This document shows positions 30,487-39,589 of a DNA stretch of 64,000 nt, piece by piece; position 1 is the first letter of the stretch, and each line of letters begins with the position of its first letter. The stretch covers positions 2,480,001 to 2,544,000 of the forward strand of contig NC_016023.1 in assembly GCF_000169195.2 (NCBI RefSeq), in the 5' to 3' direction. Below the pieces are notes generated by a model. The model had not been told where the DNA came from and did no database searches. It saw only the letters and a program-made list of their open reading frames with translations. The position numbers were made by a program, and so were the translations under genes. Source of the stretch: Heyndrickxia coagulans 36D1. GTDB taxonomy: Bacteria; Bacillota; Bacilli; Bacillales; Bacillaceae_C.

Positions 30487-30532
30487 AATCGAGTAGGAGG
30501 CTAATGAATCATGATTAGCCTCCTACTCGATT
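30487..30532. terminator. long perfect hairpin between convergent genes
   Basis: A 19-bp perfect stem (arms 30487-30505 and 30514-30532) with an eight-base loop. The left arm contains AGGAGG. T-rich sequence follows on the plus side and A-rich on the other, so it can end both converging transcripts. Confidence 0.8.
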
Positions 30533-30534
30533 CT

Positions 30535-30762
30535 TCATTTTTGCAGCCGTTCTTCCTGTTTCAACACACCGATTGTGATTTTAAATATGAGCGCCATGAT
30601 GCATAACATCAGCACGCCTTTTTCAATAGGATAAAAAGTATCGAAGGTACCGATCGGATGGTAGATAGAGCTAATAAGGTCCCTCGTCATATAAAAATCA
30701 ATGCCGGCGATGAAGACATAGAGGACCAGTGCGACAATCCCGGTCAGGAAAGCGATTTTCAT
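30535..30762 (-). CDS. small two-span membrane protein
   Basis: A 75-residue protein I do not recognise. It has two hydrophobic helices (about residues 3-22 and 48-66) joined by a polar loop, with a short charged tail EERLQK. ATG 30762 lies ten bases after AAAGGA; a TTG three codons earlier is too near that site. It is divergent from the germination operon, with a shared 118-bp promoter region. Confidence 0.6.
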   Translation of the reverse strand: MKIAFLTGIVALVLYVFIAGIDFYMTRDLISSIYHPIGTFDTFYPIEKGVLMLCIMALIFKITIGVLKQEERLQK

Positions 30763-30776
30763 GCGTGCCAATTCCT

Positions 30777-30806
30777 TTCATATTTTTTTCGGATCGAAAC
30801 ATACTA
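30777..30806 (+). promoter_or_regulatory. candidate sigma-G promoter of the germination operon
   Basis: TTCATA (30777-30782), a 17-bp spacer and CATACTA (30800-30806) resemble the sigma-G consensus (TGMATA, CATNNTA). B. subtilis gerA-type operons are expressed in the forespore by sigma-G. Confidence 0.5.
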
Positions 30807-30879
30807 ACAACAAGATACCTTCATCAGTAGTTTGCGCTCCGTTATAACCAGCCATGCACGGGCGAAAAGGAGGACCGGT

Positions 30880-32538
30880 ATGCCATATTGGTGGAAAAAG
30901 CAGAGAAACGCTGCAAAAACTGATAACAAAAATGAAAAGAAAAGCGGGGGCGTGCAGAAAACACCTGTGCGCGGAGACGATACGAGCGGGACTGTAACGG
31001 ATATCCCGTTTTTGACCATGGGCACCGATTTAAAAACGCGCCTCGGGCAGTTGAAAAAAACAACCGGGAACAGTTCCGACATTGTCATCCATCAAATCAT
31101 GCTTGGAAGCGGCAATGATTTGCCGGCTGCCGTTATTTCCGTCGATGGCCTGGATGATCCGAAAATGATCAATGAAAACCTGCTTGAAGTCTTGATGGGC
31201 AATCCGGAAATCGACGGGTATTTGGGAAGTGAAAATATACTCGACAGCATCATGAAGCACGTCATTAAAATTGGCGGTGTAAAAAAGGTCATGAATTGGA
31301 ATGACTTGTTTTCGGAGCTGTTGAGTGGCCAGTCCATTTTACTGATTGACGGGGTATACGGCGGATTAAGCATCAGCACAAGGGGCGGGCAACAGCGGGC
31401 GATTGAAGAGCCTGCAATCGAAGTGACTGTACGCGGGCCGCGTGATAGTTTTACTGAATCATTGCGCGTCAACACCTCATTGATCCGCAAACGGATTAAA
31501 GATCCGAATCTGTGGATTGAAAACTTTAAAATCGGGGAAGTGACCCGGACCGATGTTGCGCTCATGTACATAAAAGGAATCGCAAACGATAAAGTCCTTG
31601 AGGAAGCCCGTAAACGGTTAAACACGATTAAAATCGATGCCATTTTGGATTCGGGTTATATTGAACAGCTCATTGAAGATAAAACGTATACCATTTTTCC
31701 GACAATGCACCATTCGGAAAGGCCGGATGTCGTGGCAGCCAATTTATTGGAAGGCCGTTTTGCCATTGTTGTGGAGGGTTCGCCGTTCGTTTTGCTCGCA
31801 CCTGCTGTTTTTATCCAATTTTTCCAGTCGGCGGATGACTATTATACACGGTTTGATATTGCGACAGCGATCCGCCTTTTGCGGGTGCTCAGCTACTTAA
31901 TTTCGCTTGTTGGGCCTGCTGTATATGTCGCCGTGACCACTTTTCATCAGGAACTCATCCCGACACAGCTTGTTTTTGCACTTGCGGCGCAGCGGGAGAC
32001 GATTCCTTTTCCGGCTGTTGTCGAGGCAATTGGGATGGAGATTGTATTTGAAATTCTGCGGGAAGCCGGACTCCGTCTGCCGCGCCCAATCGGCCAGACG
32101 GTTTCGATTGTCGGGGCGCTTGTTATCGGGCAGGCGGCAGTGCAGGCCGGGCTTGTTTCTCCCGCAATGGTCATTGTCGTCTCGATTACGGCTATTGCCA
32201 GTTTTGCCACCCCGTCTTTTTTCATTGCCATTTCAGCCAGATTATACCGTTTTGTTTTTATGTTTCTGGCGGCCACTTTCGGTTTTTATGGCATCATTAT
32301 CGGGATGATTACGCTTGCTGTCCATTTGACCAGCTTGCGGTCATTCGGTGTGCCCTACATGGCGCCGATTGCCCCTTTCATCCGTTCCAACTCCCGTGAT
32401 ACGGTGATCCGGGCGCCGCTTTGGTCAATGAGCGCCAGGCCGCGGCTCTTCAGTCAGAAAAATATCATCCGCCAGGCCGAAAACCAGAAGCCGATGCCGC
32501 CGAAACAAAAAAGTGTGAAAAATGGGGAGCAACCATGA
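30880..32538 (+). CDS. GerA-family germinant receptor, A subunit
   Basis: A 552-residue spore germination receptor A subunit. A hydrophilic N-terminal half of ~290 residues (two subdomains in the family) is followed by membrane segments from about residue 300 to 515, including the conserved PRPIGQTVSIVGALVIGQAAVQAG stretch in part (GQTVSIVGALVIGQAAVQAG). It sits in the spore inner membrane with B and C subunits and senses small-molecule germinants. GGAGG precedes ATG 30880. The stop overlaps the next start (ATGA). The germinant cannot be read from sequence. Confidence 0.95.
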   Translation: MPYWWKKQRNAAKTDNKNEKKSGGVQKTPVRGDDTSGTVTDIPFLTMGTDLKTRLGQLKKTTGNSSDIVIHQIMLGSGNDLPAAVISVDGLDDPKMINENLLEVLMGNPEIDGYLGSENILDSIMKHVIKIGGVKKVMNWNDLFSELLSGQSILLIDGVYGGLSISTRGGQQRAIEEPAIEVTVRGPRDSFTESLRVNTSLIRKRIKDPNLWIENFKIGEVTRTDVALMYIKGIANDKVLEEARKRLNTIKIDAILDSGYIEQLIEDKTYTIFPTMHHSERPDVVAANLLEGRFAIVVEGSPFVLLAPAVFIQFFQSADDYYTRFDIATAIRLLRVLSYLISLVGPAVYVAVTTFHQELIPTQLVFALAAQRETIPFPAVVEAIGMEIVFEILREAGLRLPRPIGQTVSIVGALVIGQAAVQAGLVSPAMVIVVSITAIASFATPSFFIAISARLYRFVFMFLAATFGFYGIIIGMITLAVHLTSLRSFGVPYMAPIAPFIRSNSRDTVIRAPLWSMSARPRLFSQKNIIRQAENQKPMPPKQKSVKNGEQP

Positions 32539-33746
32539 GAAGAAGACGATGGAAAACAGCCGTTGCACTTTTTACGGCATCTTTTTTGCTGGCAGGCTGC
32601 TGGAGCCATAAAGAATTAACGGATATTGCTTTTGTAAGCGCCATCGGCATTGACCGGCTTGAAAACGGGAATTATTTGCTGACCTATCAAATTGTCAATT
32701 CCTTAAATATTCCAAGCGGCATGCAAACAAGCGGCGGGCAGGGTCCTCCTGTTACCATCTATCAGACGGAAGGCAAAACGATTGAGGAAGCCATTCTCGC
32801 TTCAGACCAGGAAATTTCCAGGAGACTATATTTTTCTCATACAAACGTTCTCTTGATTGGCAGAAACTTGGCGGAAAATGGCATCTATCCGGTTATTGAT
32901 ACTTTTGACAGGCGTAAAGAATTCCGCAATACTGCTTCCGTTCTGATTGCCCGCAAAGGTAAGGCGGAAGATATTCTTCAGGTGATGACGCCGATTGACC
33001 ATATTCCGACCAATAAAATCAATAAAACATTGGAAGATGCGGAAGAAAATGTCGGTGGGCGAATAAAAACAGATGTTTCCGATATCTTATATGACTTTAC
33101 AACGGAAGGAAAAGAAGCGGTAGTGGGAAGCTTCAAGCTGATGGGGGATCCGAAAAAAGGAGGAAAGCAGGAAAGCCAGAATCAAACAAAACTGGACGCA
33201 TACTTAACGAGCGGCGGAATCGGGATCTTAAAACATGGAAAATTGATTGACTGGGTAGGCGGACAGGATGCCCGTACGATTACATGGCTATTGAAAAAAA
33301 CAAAAATGACGTCGCTTGAAATAGACTGGGCACATCATCCGCGTGCGCTCGGGCTGCAGGTAAGAAAAACGATTATCGGAATGAAACCGGTTATGAAAAA
33401 CGGGAAGCCGGAAATGCATATTCACATTCGCCTTGCAGGTCAGCTACAAGAAGTCGATGTGCCGCTTGATGTAATGGATTCCAAGGAAATGGCCCGGATT
33501 GAAAAAGCATACGAAAAAAATGTGGAGCAGCAAATCAACAAAGGCATCCGACATATGCAGCGCGAGCAATGTGATGTGTTCGGCTTCGGGGAAATGATTT
33601 ACCGCCAGTACCCGAAAGAGTGGCACAGTTTAAAGCATCATTGGAATGAAAATGGTTTTGCCCATTTAAAAGTGAAAGTGCATGCAAACGTCGTCATCGC
33701 CAATTCTGGAATACGGACAAATCCATTCCATTCAAATTTAAAATAA
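32535..33746 (+). CDS. GerC-type germination lipoprotein
   Basis: A 403-residue Ger(x)C lipoprotein. The signal peptide ends in lipobox LLAGC (Cys22) and is followed by the family start CWSHKELTDIAFVSAIGID. The mature part would lie outside the spore inner membrane as the C subunit of the receptor. The start at 32535 overlaps the A-subunit stop, suggesting coupled translation, with GGGGAG upstream. Gene order here is A-C-B. Confidence 0.94.
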   Translation: MRRRRWKTAVALFTASFLLAGCWSHKELTDIAFVSAIGIDRLENGNYLLTYQIVNSLNIPSGMQTSGGQGPPVTIYQTEGKTIEEAILASDQEISRRLYFSHTNVLLIGRNLAENGIYPVIDTFDRRKEFRNTASVLIARKGKAEDILQVMTPIDHIPTNKINKTLEDAEENVGGRIKTDVSDILYDFTTEGKEAVVGSFKLMGDPKKGGKQESQNQTKLDAYLTSGGIGILKHGKLIDWVGGQDARTITWLLKKTKMTSLEIDWAHHPRALGLQVRKTIIGMKPVMKNGKPEMHIHIRLAGQLQEVDVPLDVMDSKEMARIEKAYEKNVEQQINKGIRHMQREQCDVFGFGEMIYRQYPKEWHSLKHHWNENGFAHLKVKVHANVVIANSGIRTNPFHSNLK

Positions 33747-33762
33747 CAGGGCCTGGTGATAT

Positions 33763-34884
33763 ATGGAAAAGGCAAAAATTTCCTCGTACCAATTATTTGT
33801 GTTAATCTTTATGTTTGAACTTGGCAGTGCCCTTTTGCTGGGAATCGGAAGCGGCGCAAAACAGGATGCATGGCTTGCAATTTTAAGCGGCTTGAGCATG
33901 GGGTTTTTCCTGTTTTACGTTTATTACAAAATATTTTCCTTCTATCCTGGCATTTCGCCGGTCGAATGGTTGCGGGCGATTTACGGAAAAGTCATTGGCT
34001 GGTGTTTCGGCTTTGCCATGGGCATTTACTTTTTGTATCTTTCTGCCAGGGTGCTGCGCGACTTTGGAGAAATGCTGATTATATCGGCTTATCCGGAAAC
34101 ACCGCGATTTATTATCACAGTGATCATGGCTTTTTGCGTCATGTATGCAGTGAAAAAAGGAATGGAAGTGATGGCCAGAACCGGGGAGATCTTTTTCATC
34201 TTTGTTTATTTTCTGATGATTATGAGTTTCGTATTGATTACTTCATCGGGGCTCATTAACCTTAATTATTTGAAACCCGTACTGGAAAACGGACCCATGC
34301 CTATTATGAAAATAATGGCGACAGAGACGATTTATATTCCTTTCGGCGAAACGATTGCGTTTTTGTCCATTTTTCCGCTTGTAGACAAGATAAAGGGTGT
34401 AAAGGTAGCCGGGCTGTCCGCCATGTGGTTAAGCGGTACAAATTTGGCGATCTCGATGCTGATCAATACCTGTGTACTTGGCGTGGATGTAATGATGCGT
34501 TCCCCGTTTCCGCTGCTTACGACCATCCAGGAAATTCAAATCGCCCATTTTCTGGAGCGGTTGGATGTATTTTTTATGTTGGCTTTAATCGTTGGCGGCT
34601 TTTTTAAAGTAGGGATTTTCTTATATGCGGCTTGCATAATGTTTACGGAGCTGTTTCATGTGAGCAGTTATAAGAGAACAGTTTATCCGCTCGGCCTGAT
34701 CATGTTGTGCGCATCGGTGATGATTGCGTCAACGTATGCGGAACATATTGATGAGGGCATCAAAGTGGTGCCTGTTCTGCTTCACCTCCCTATGCAAGTG
34801 GTTTTTCCGATGATAACGCTTCTTCTGATTTTGTGGAAAGAGAGGCGCAAAAAAAAGAGCCAGCAAAAGTCAGCGTCTGCGTAA
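33763..34884 (+). CDS. GerB-type germination permease subunit
   Basis: A 373-residue integral membrane protein of the spore germination permease family (amino acid/polyamine transporter fold). About ten hydrophobic helices run through the whole length, ending in a basic tail KERRKKKSQQK. As B subunit it is thought to bind the germinant. It starts 16 bp after the C-subunit gene, in the same operon. Confidence 0.94.
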   Translation: MEKAKISSYQLFVLIFMFELGSALLLGIGSGAKQDAWLAILSGLSMGFFLFYVYYKIFSFYPGISPVEWLRAIYGKVIGWCFGFAMGIYFLYLSARVLRDFGEMLIISAYPETPRFIITVIMAFCVMYAVKKGMEVMARTGEIFFIFVYFLMIMSFVLITSSGLINLNYLKPVLENGPMPIMKIMATETIYIPFGETIAFLSIFPLVDKIKGVKVAGLSAMWLSGTNLAISMLINTCVLGVDVMMRSPFPLLTTIQEIQIAHFLERLDVFFMLALIVGGFFKVGIFLYAACIMFTELFHVSSYKRTVYPLGLIMLCASVMIASTYAEHIDEGIKVVPVLLHLPMQVVFPMITLLLILWKERRKKKSQQKSASA

Positions 34885-34944
34885 CGCCCAATCCGGTAGT
34901 GCCGGGATGCATACACTAAAAATAGAAGGAGAGGAGGTCATTTG

Positions 34945-35124
34945 ATGTATCCGCATGCGCATTACCCGGCACGTTCCCCGTTTTTCGCAGGACCGCTTCT
35001 GGGTGGTTTTCTCGGCGGTTTGCTTGGCGGCGCACTGGTAAGGCCGCGCCCGTATTTTCCATACCCTCCGGTGCCATATCCACCGGTTCCGTACGGGGGA
35101 TATCCGCCATTCCCGTATTATTAA
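34945..35124 (+). CDS. small Gly/Pro/Tyr-rich protein
   Basis: A 59-residue protein. Its N-terminal part contains LLGGFLGGLLGGALV and its C-terminal part is PYPPV/PYGGY-type proline-tyrosine repeats. Composition resembles small spore-coat or spore-surface proteins; no family is claimed. A strong GGAGAGGAGG precedes ATG 34945. It sits between the germination operon and yuzC and has its own terminator. Confidence 0.75.
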   Translation: MYPHAHYPARSPFFAGPLLGGFLGGLLGGALVRPRPYFPYPPVPYPPVPYGGYPPFPYY

Positions 35125-35160
35125 AAATAACCCTCGCTTCTCAAGCGGGGGTTATTTTTT
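35125..35160 (+). terminator. terminator
   Basis: AAATAACCCTCGCTT pairs with AAGCGGGGGTTATTT, followed by TTT. Confidence 0.9.
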
Positions 35161-35221
35161 CGGAAAGATACCCGGCTCCTTTGGTTGTAAGAAGCTCCGA
35201 AACAAGGATTTTGTTGGAACG

Positions 35222-35520
35222 GCTTCAAATGATAAAACATGAAGGACAATTTGGGGAGCGGCGCCCACGTTTTTGTCTTTCATACAAACGATGAAGGACA
35301 ATTTGGGGTAAGGAGTCCTTGATTTTATCCTTCATTCAGTCTATGAAAGACATTTCGCCGTTCTGGGATTTGAAATTTGTCCTTCATCGGGTTGACGAAG
35401 GACAATTCGGAGCACGGAGCCATTGATTTTGTCTTTTATACAGCCGATGAAGGACAATTCAGAGAGCCGCGTCTTTGGTTTCGTCCTTCATATAGCTTAT
35501 AAAAAACAATTCGGGGGGGC
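35222..35520 (-). repeat. 52-bp palindromic tandem repeats, locus 2
   Basis: About five units of 52 bp, inverted with respect to the arrays at 13505 and 57118: GATGAAGGACAATT arms alternate with TTTTGTCTTTCAT arms. No gene in the block. Confidence 0.85.
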
Positions 35521-35550
35521 AGGATCCCAGAGCTATGGACAAGCCGCAAG

Positions 35551-35913
35551 TTATGACCAGCGCATTTTCATCCGGAGCTCACAGCAAGGTTCCTGGTTGC
35601 CCGCGGCCTGGTGGACAAACTGCAATACAAGGCCGTCCGGTGTATAAAACACGCGCGGTATATGCTGGATACCGGTGCCCGTCAGCATGCGACCAACATC
35701 GGCCGAATCCGATTTTTGTGCAGCAGACATCAGTTGCCCGGCAAAAGCTGTAGAGCGGGAAATGCGGTTAAGCAAAAGCTGTGCATCTGCCAAAAGCGCG
35801 TGCGTGCGCATGGCCGAATCCATAAATTTTTTCGGGTGGACGGCAGGATATTGGCGGTAAGGCATGGAATAGTATGGAAAGGAAGGAACAACATAATACG
35901 GATTGTAGTACAA
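35551..35913 (-). CDS. yuzC: YuzC-like protein
   Basis: A 120-residue protein with a Tyr/Pro-rich N-terminus (YYNPYYVVPSFPYYSMPYRQ) and a helical middle (LLADAQLLLNRI, AFAGQLMSAAQ), then TPDGLVLQF. This matches the layout of YuzC of Bacillus. TTG 35913 follows AGAAGGTGAG; upstream frame extension to 36135 runs under the next gene and is not used. Probably spore-related, by context and composition. Confidence 0.75.
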   Translation of the reverse strand: MYYNPYYVVPSFPYYSMPYRQYPAVHPKKFMDSAMRTHALLADAQLLLNRISRSTAFAGQLMSAAQKSDSADVGRMLTGTGIQHIPRVFYTPDGLVLQFVHQAAGNQEPCCELRMKMRWS

Positions 35914-36012
35914 TATTCTCACCTTCTTTCTCAGGCGGGGATCATCATTTTTTACATCGTATGAAAGAAAGGCTTGAAAGATGTATGGACAATCCGAACC
36001 GGGGGGAAAGAG

Positions 36013-36399
36013 ATGGAATTGGAACATACAATGATCGGCGCGCTTGGCATAAAACTTGTCCAAATGGAGCCCGGGAAAGTAGTGGCGACGATGCCGGTGA
36101 ATGAAAAAACGATACAGCCGCTCGGATACCTGCACGGCGGGGCATCCGTCGCACTCGCGGAAACCGCAGCAAGCCTCGGGGCTGCGATGCTGATCGATTT
36201 AGAAAAAGAAGTCTGCTTCGGGCTTGAAATCAATGCCAATCATATCCGCTCAAAACGAAACGGCACCGTAACCGCAGTTGCCGAGGCCGTGCACCGGGGG
36301 AAAAGCACCCAAGTTTGGGAAATCAAAATCAAAGACGAAGACGAAAACTTAATTTGCCTGTCGCGCTGTACCATTGCGGTTGTGCCGAAAAAAAGCTGA
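36013..36399 (+). CDS. menI: hotdog-fold thioesterase, YuxO/MenI type
   Basis: A 128-residue PaaI-type hotdog thioesterase. GYLHGGASVALAETAASLG forms the central helix with the catalytic acidic residue, and INANHIRSKRNG the following strand. B. subtilis YuxO is the 1,4-dihydroxy-2-naphthoyl-CoA thioesterase of menaquinone synthesis, so this may be MenI. The specific substrate is inferred. GGGGGGAAAG precedes ATG 36013. It is divergent from yuzC. Confidence 0.8.
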   Translation: MELEHTMIGALGIKLVQMEPGKVVATMPVNEKTIQPLGYLHGGASVALAETAASLGAAMLIDLEKEVCFGLEINANHIRSKRNGTVTAVAEAVHRGKSTQVWEIKIKDEDENLICLSRCTIAVVPKKS

Positions 36400-36430
36400 A
36401 AGTTTCGCGACCTGGCAAGGAAAAATAAAA

Positions 36431-36468
36431 AAACGGCAAGATACCATCAAAAGGGTATCTTGCCGTTT
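36431..36468. terminator. bidirectional terminator
   Basis: AAACGGCAAGATACC pairs with GGTATCTTGCCGTTT. It contains the same GGCAAGATAC stem as the terminator at 18442. Confidence 0.9.
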
Positions 36469-37676
36469 TAGCTTTCCCGGACGGTGCGGCGCTGTTCTGA
36501 TTTTACACTGTAAAGAAGGAGCGCAAATGCGAACAGGAACAAAACCCCGGTTACATAAAACACAGACGAAATGCCGGAGATCACGGATACGTAACCGCCA
36601 ATCAGCGGCCCTGTTACATTCCCGAGAAACCGGAAACTTTGGTTATAACCGAGCACTTCACCTTGCATGCTGAGCGGCGCTTCGAGACGAATAAACGCCA
36701 CAATGCTTGGGTTCATTCCGCCGATCACCATGCCAAACAGGAACCGTAAAATAATCAGTTGCCATAAATGGCTTACGAGTGCTTGCGGCACCATGAAGGC
36801 ACAGGCAAGCACAAGCAAAATCAAGAGAATCCTTGCATGCCCGTATTTGTCGCCGAGCATGCCCCACTGCCTTGTCAAAAGCAGGTTGCCGAACCCGGTG
36901 GCGGAAAAAGCAAGCCCGGATAGGAACGCAATATTGCCGGAACTTGTCAAATGGCTGACATACAGCGCCAATAGCGGCTGGACGCAGAAGTTCGCCATTT
37001 GGATCAAAAGCGCAATCACCATGACGGTAATCAAAATCCGGCGGCTGACAATTTGTTTGATCACAGCAAGAGGAGAAACGGACTTCTCTTTTCGTCGGGC
37101 CGGATCAGCACGTTTTTCTTTAATGCCGAAAACAACGCCAAGTGCGGCAATCGAAATGGCAACGGCTGTAATCATAAAAGTGTATTTAAAACCAAAATTG
37201 TCTGCAATCGACCCGCCAATCAGCGGCCCAAATAAGTTTCCGGAAACATTTCCCATTTGCAAAGTGCCGAGCACCTTGCCGGCTTCCTCCTTAGAGGTCT
37301 GCTTTGAAATGAGCGCCATAGAAGTCGGGATAAACCCGGTCACGATCCCCATGAAAATCCGGGTCGTAAATAAAGTGGCGACATTGTTTGCAAGCCCCAT
37401 AAAAAACAGGCTCGCGGCGATACCGAACCCGGTAATAATAAGCGTCGGTTTAAAGCCGTATTTGTCGCCGATACGTCCCCAGATTGGCGACATAAAAAAA
37501 GCAACCAGAAAGGTCACGCCAAAAATATATCCGGCCCAGCGCTGGACATAGCTATCGCTGAAATGGCCGAATGTTTGAATATATAGCGATAAAAATGGAA
37601 CGATCATCGTTAAGCTTGCACCTACTAAAAAGTTACAGACAAACATGATATACAAATTGCGTTTTTCCTGGCTCAT
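36468..37676 (-). CDS. MFS transporter, DHA1-type exporter
   Basis: A 402-residue major-facilitator protein with 12 hydrophobic segments. GRIGDKYGFKP between TM2 and TM3 is the MFS signature loop, and GNVSGNLFGPLIGG is in the TM5 region typical of drug:proton antiporters. Likely exports drugs or a small metabolite; substrate unknown. ATG 37676 is 15 bases after AAGGAGG, rather far. An AT-rich promoter with TATAAT lies upstream. No regulator gene is adjacent. Confidence 0.87.
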   Translation of the reverse strand: MSQEKRNLYIMFVCNFLVGASLTMIVPFLSLYIQTFGHFSDSYVQRWAGYIFGVTFLVAFFMSPIWGRIGDKYGFKPTLIITGFGIAASLFFMGLANNVATLFTTRIFMGIVTGFIPTSMALISKQTSKEEAGKVLGTLQMGNVSGNLFGPLIGGSIADNFGFKYTFMITAVAISIAALGVVFGIKEKRADPARRKEKSVSPLAVIKQIVSRRILITVMVIALLIQMANFCVQPLLALYVSHLTSSGNIAFLSGLAFSATGFGNLLLTRQWGMLGDKYGHARILLILLVLACAFMVPQALVSHLWQLIILRFLFGMVIGGMNPSIVAFIRLEAPLSMQGEVLGYNQSFRFLGNVTGPLIGGYVSVISGISSVFYVTGVLFLFAFALLLYSVKSEQRRTVRES

Positions 37677-38467
37677 CAGATGAGAAAATCGCCTCCTTGC
37701 GCAATGAAAACAAAAGTATACGGAGTAAATATTTCGTTGAACTAAATATTATTATAAAACTTATCACCGAAACTTCAACAAAACCGGCTTGTAAAAAAGT
37801 GTCCGTTTTTTGACAGAGAATTTCCCCCTTGTATCGTATGCTTGAAACGCACTCTCGTATAGGACGCCTGCACATCTATTATATGTTTGAAACATAAATC
37901 CCATTTTGGAAAAGATTGGTTTCCATTTACAAACTGTTCCGGCCAAGCCATGATATGCCGCTGCTTTAGGAGAGATTTTAGCCCTCATGGAAAAAACGCG
38001 GCCTGCCAAAAAGTCGGGAAGAAGATGAAGCAAAAAAGTGATTTTTCAGCAAGTCCGCTCAGGTATATCTTCATATGTGGAAAGGTGGAAAATCTGTTTT
38101 TTCAATGCATAATAGTCGCGTTGTGATCGATGGGGACGTTATTGTGGGCTCGAGTTGCTGGTGCTCGCCGATGAAATGAGGATAAGGAAAAAAGTCGGTT
38201 ATCTGGAGGGGCTTGTCGGCAGGTTTGTAGCGGATATCAAGAACGGTTGATTTATAGAATCTGCGGCGTTTGCAGGGTACGGTCTACTTTCACGGACATC
38301 AGCGGAGACATCTGAAATATAGTCGCGTTTTCACACCCATCTACGTTTCGGATAAAAAGACGAAAAATTTTGAAATCATCATTTTTGTCGAATTGGTGTT
38401 CCCTTCATTTCAAAAATGTTGTATAATAAAAACGGAATAGTTTTAATACTTGAAAAGGGGGAATGGG
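37677..38467. other. intergenic region without a supported gene
   Basis: About 790 bp with no protein-like frame having a ribosome site. A TATAAT box at 38422-38427 probably belongs to the promoter of the next gene. A stretch near 37834 (TATCGTATGCTTGAAACGC) weakly resembles one near 53153 (TATCGTATGCTGAATGCGC). Confidence 0.4.
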
Positions 38468-39388
38468 ATGGATATGCGGACTGGGCGCAATGAATATGAC
38501 CGTCATTGGAAGCGGGTCATTCATTCGCTGTTTGAAGATTTTGTTGCGTTTTTTTCACCAGGCTTGTATGAGATGATTGATTGGGACAAGCCACCTGACG
38601 ACCTGGATAAGGAGTTCCAAAAGCTGAATCCGGACGGCAAAAGCCGTGACCGGGAAGCAGACGGGCTTTTTAAAGTGTATTTGAAAAATGGTAGCGAACA
38701 GTGGATACTTGTCCATATCGAAGTGCAGGGGTGGAAAGATACTGGTTTTGCAGAAAGAATGTTTCAATACTTCTACCGGATTTTTGATGCGTATGATAAA
38801 AAGATATTTGCGCTTGTGATTTACACCGAAGATTACTCCGAAACGTATACCCCACCCCGTTATGAATACAACTTTTTCGGGACAAAATTGAATTATGAAT
38901 ACAATGTGTATAAAATAGCGGAACAAGATGAAAATGAATTGTTGCAATCGACTAATCCATTTGCTTTTGTAATCCTTGCGGCAAAAAAAGCCCTGTATGG
39001 AAAAACAGCTGCACAGCCAACCAAATTAGAATTGAAAAAGCAGTTGCTCCGGGTTTTAACTGTTATGAAAGATCGCTTGCAGCTCGATAAAAAGGATTTA
39101 CTGACACTTTTCATTTTCATGGACCACATGATAAAACTCGAAAGTCATTACCAAAAGGAATTTGACCAGGAAATCAAAAATTGGGAGGGCGGCACGATGA
39201 TAACGTATGAAGATGAACTAAAACAAGAAGCAAGAGAAGAAGGGAGAAAAGAAGGGAGACAAGAAGAAAAAATTGAAATTACCCGAAACCTTATTAAACT
39301 TGGGATACCACTCGATTCTATCAAAAAAGCAACAGGTCTCTCCGAAAAAAAGATCCTTGAAATAAAGGAGAAGTTGGAAAAGGAATAA
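38468..39388 (+). CDS. Rpn-family PD-(D/E)XK nuclease
   Basis: A 306-residue protein of the Rpn/YhgA-like transposase_31 group. Nuclease-core residues are visible as Asp65 (READGLFKVYL) and Glu85-x-Gln87 (LVHIEVQGW). The C-terminal third is charged, with EEGRKEGRQEEK and a helix-turn motif TRNLIKLGIPLDSIKKATGL. E. coli Rpn proteins are DNA-cutting toxins implicated in phage defence. ATG 38468 follows AAAGGGGG. An internal GGGAGGG and in-frame ATG at 39197 would separately produce the tail, and a second copy of the tail follows the gene. Confidence 0.85.
   Translation: MDMRTGRNEYDRHWKRVIHSLFEDFVAFFSPGLYEMIDWDKPPDDLDKEFQKLNPDGKSRDREADGLFKVYLKNGSEQWILVHIEVQGWKDTGFAERMFQYFYRIFDAYDKKIFALVIYTEDYSETYTPPRYEYNFFGTKLNYEYNVYKIAEQDENELLQSTNPFAFVILAAKKALYGKTAAQPTKLELKKQLLRVLTVMKDRLQLDKKDLLTLFIFMDHMIKLESHYQKEFDQEIKNWEGGTMITYEDELKQEAREEGRKEGRQEEKIEITRNLIKLGIPLDSIKKATGLSEKKILEIKEKLEKE
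39197..39388 (+). other. possible intragenic small protein (Rpn tail, RpnS-like)
   Basis: Within the rpn frame, GGGAGGGCGGCACG stands directly before ATG 39197 (codon 244) and would give a 63-residue protein beginning MITYEDELKQEAREE. In E. coli, short forms made from the 3' part of rpn genes neutralise the full-length toxin. That this start is used here is inference from the ribosome site and from the copy downstream. Confidence 0.55.
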
Positions 39389-39421
39389 GGGCTGATGGCT
39401 TTGAATTGGGAGGGCGGCACG

Positions 39422-39589
39422 ATGATAACGTATGAAGATGAACTAAAACAAGAAGCAAGAAAAGAAGGAAGAATCAAAATCACCCGAAACCTCATTAAAC
39501 TGGGGTCCTCCCTTGATTTTATCAAAAAAGCAACAGGCCTTTCCGAAAAAAAGATCCTTGAAATAAAGGAGGAGTTGGAAAAAGAATAA
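39422..39589 (+). CDS. free-standing duplicate of the Rpn C-terminal tail
   Basis: A 55-residue protein (MITYEDELKQEARKEG...EELEKE) nearly the same as the last 63 residues of the preceding Rpn, with an eight-residue deletion in the charged EGR-rich part. It keeps the same GGGAGGGCGGCACG-ATG start as the internal site. An in-frame ATG at 39395 gives a longer 64-residue form. It begins 33 bp after the rpn stop, in the same direction. By analogy it may act as a dedicated antitoxin or as a modified regulator of Rpn. It arose by tandem duplication. Confidence 0.65.
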   Translation: MITYEDELKQEARKEGRIKITRNLIKLGSSLDFIKKATGLSEKKILEIKEELEKE

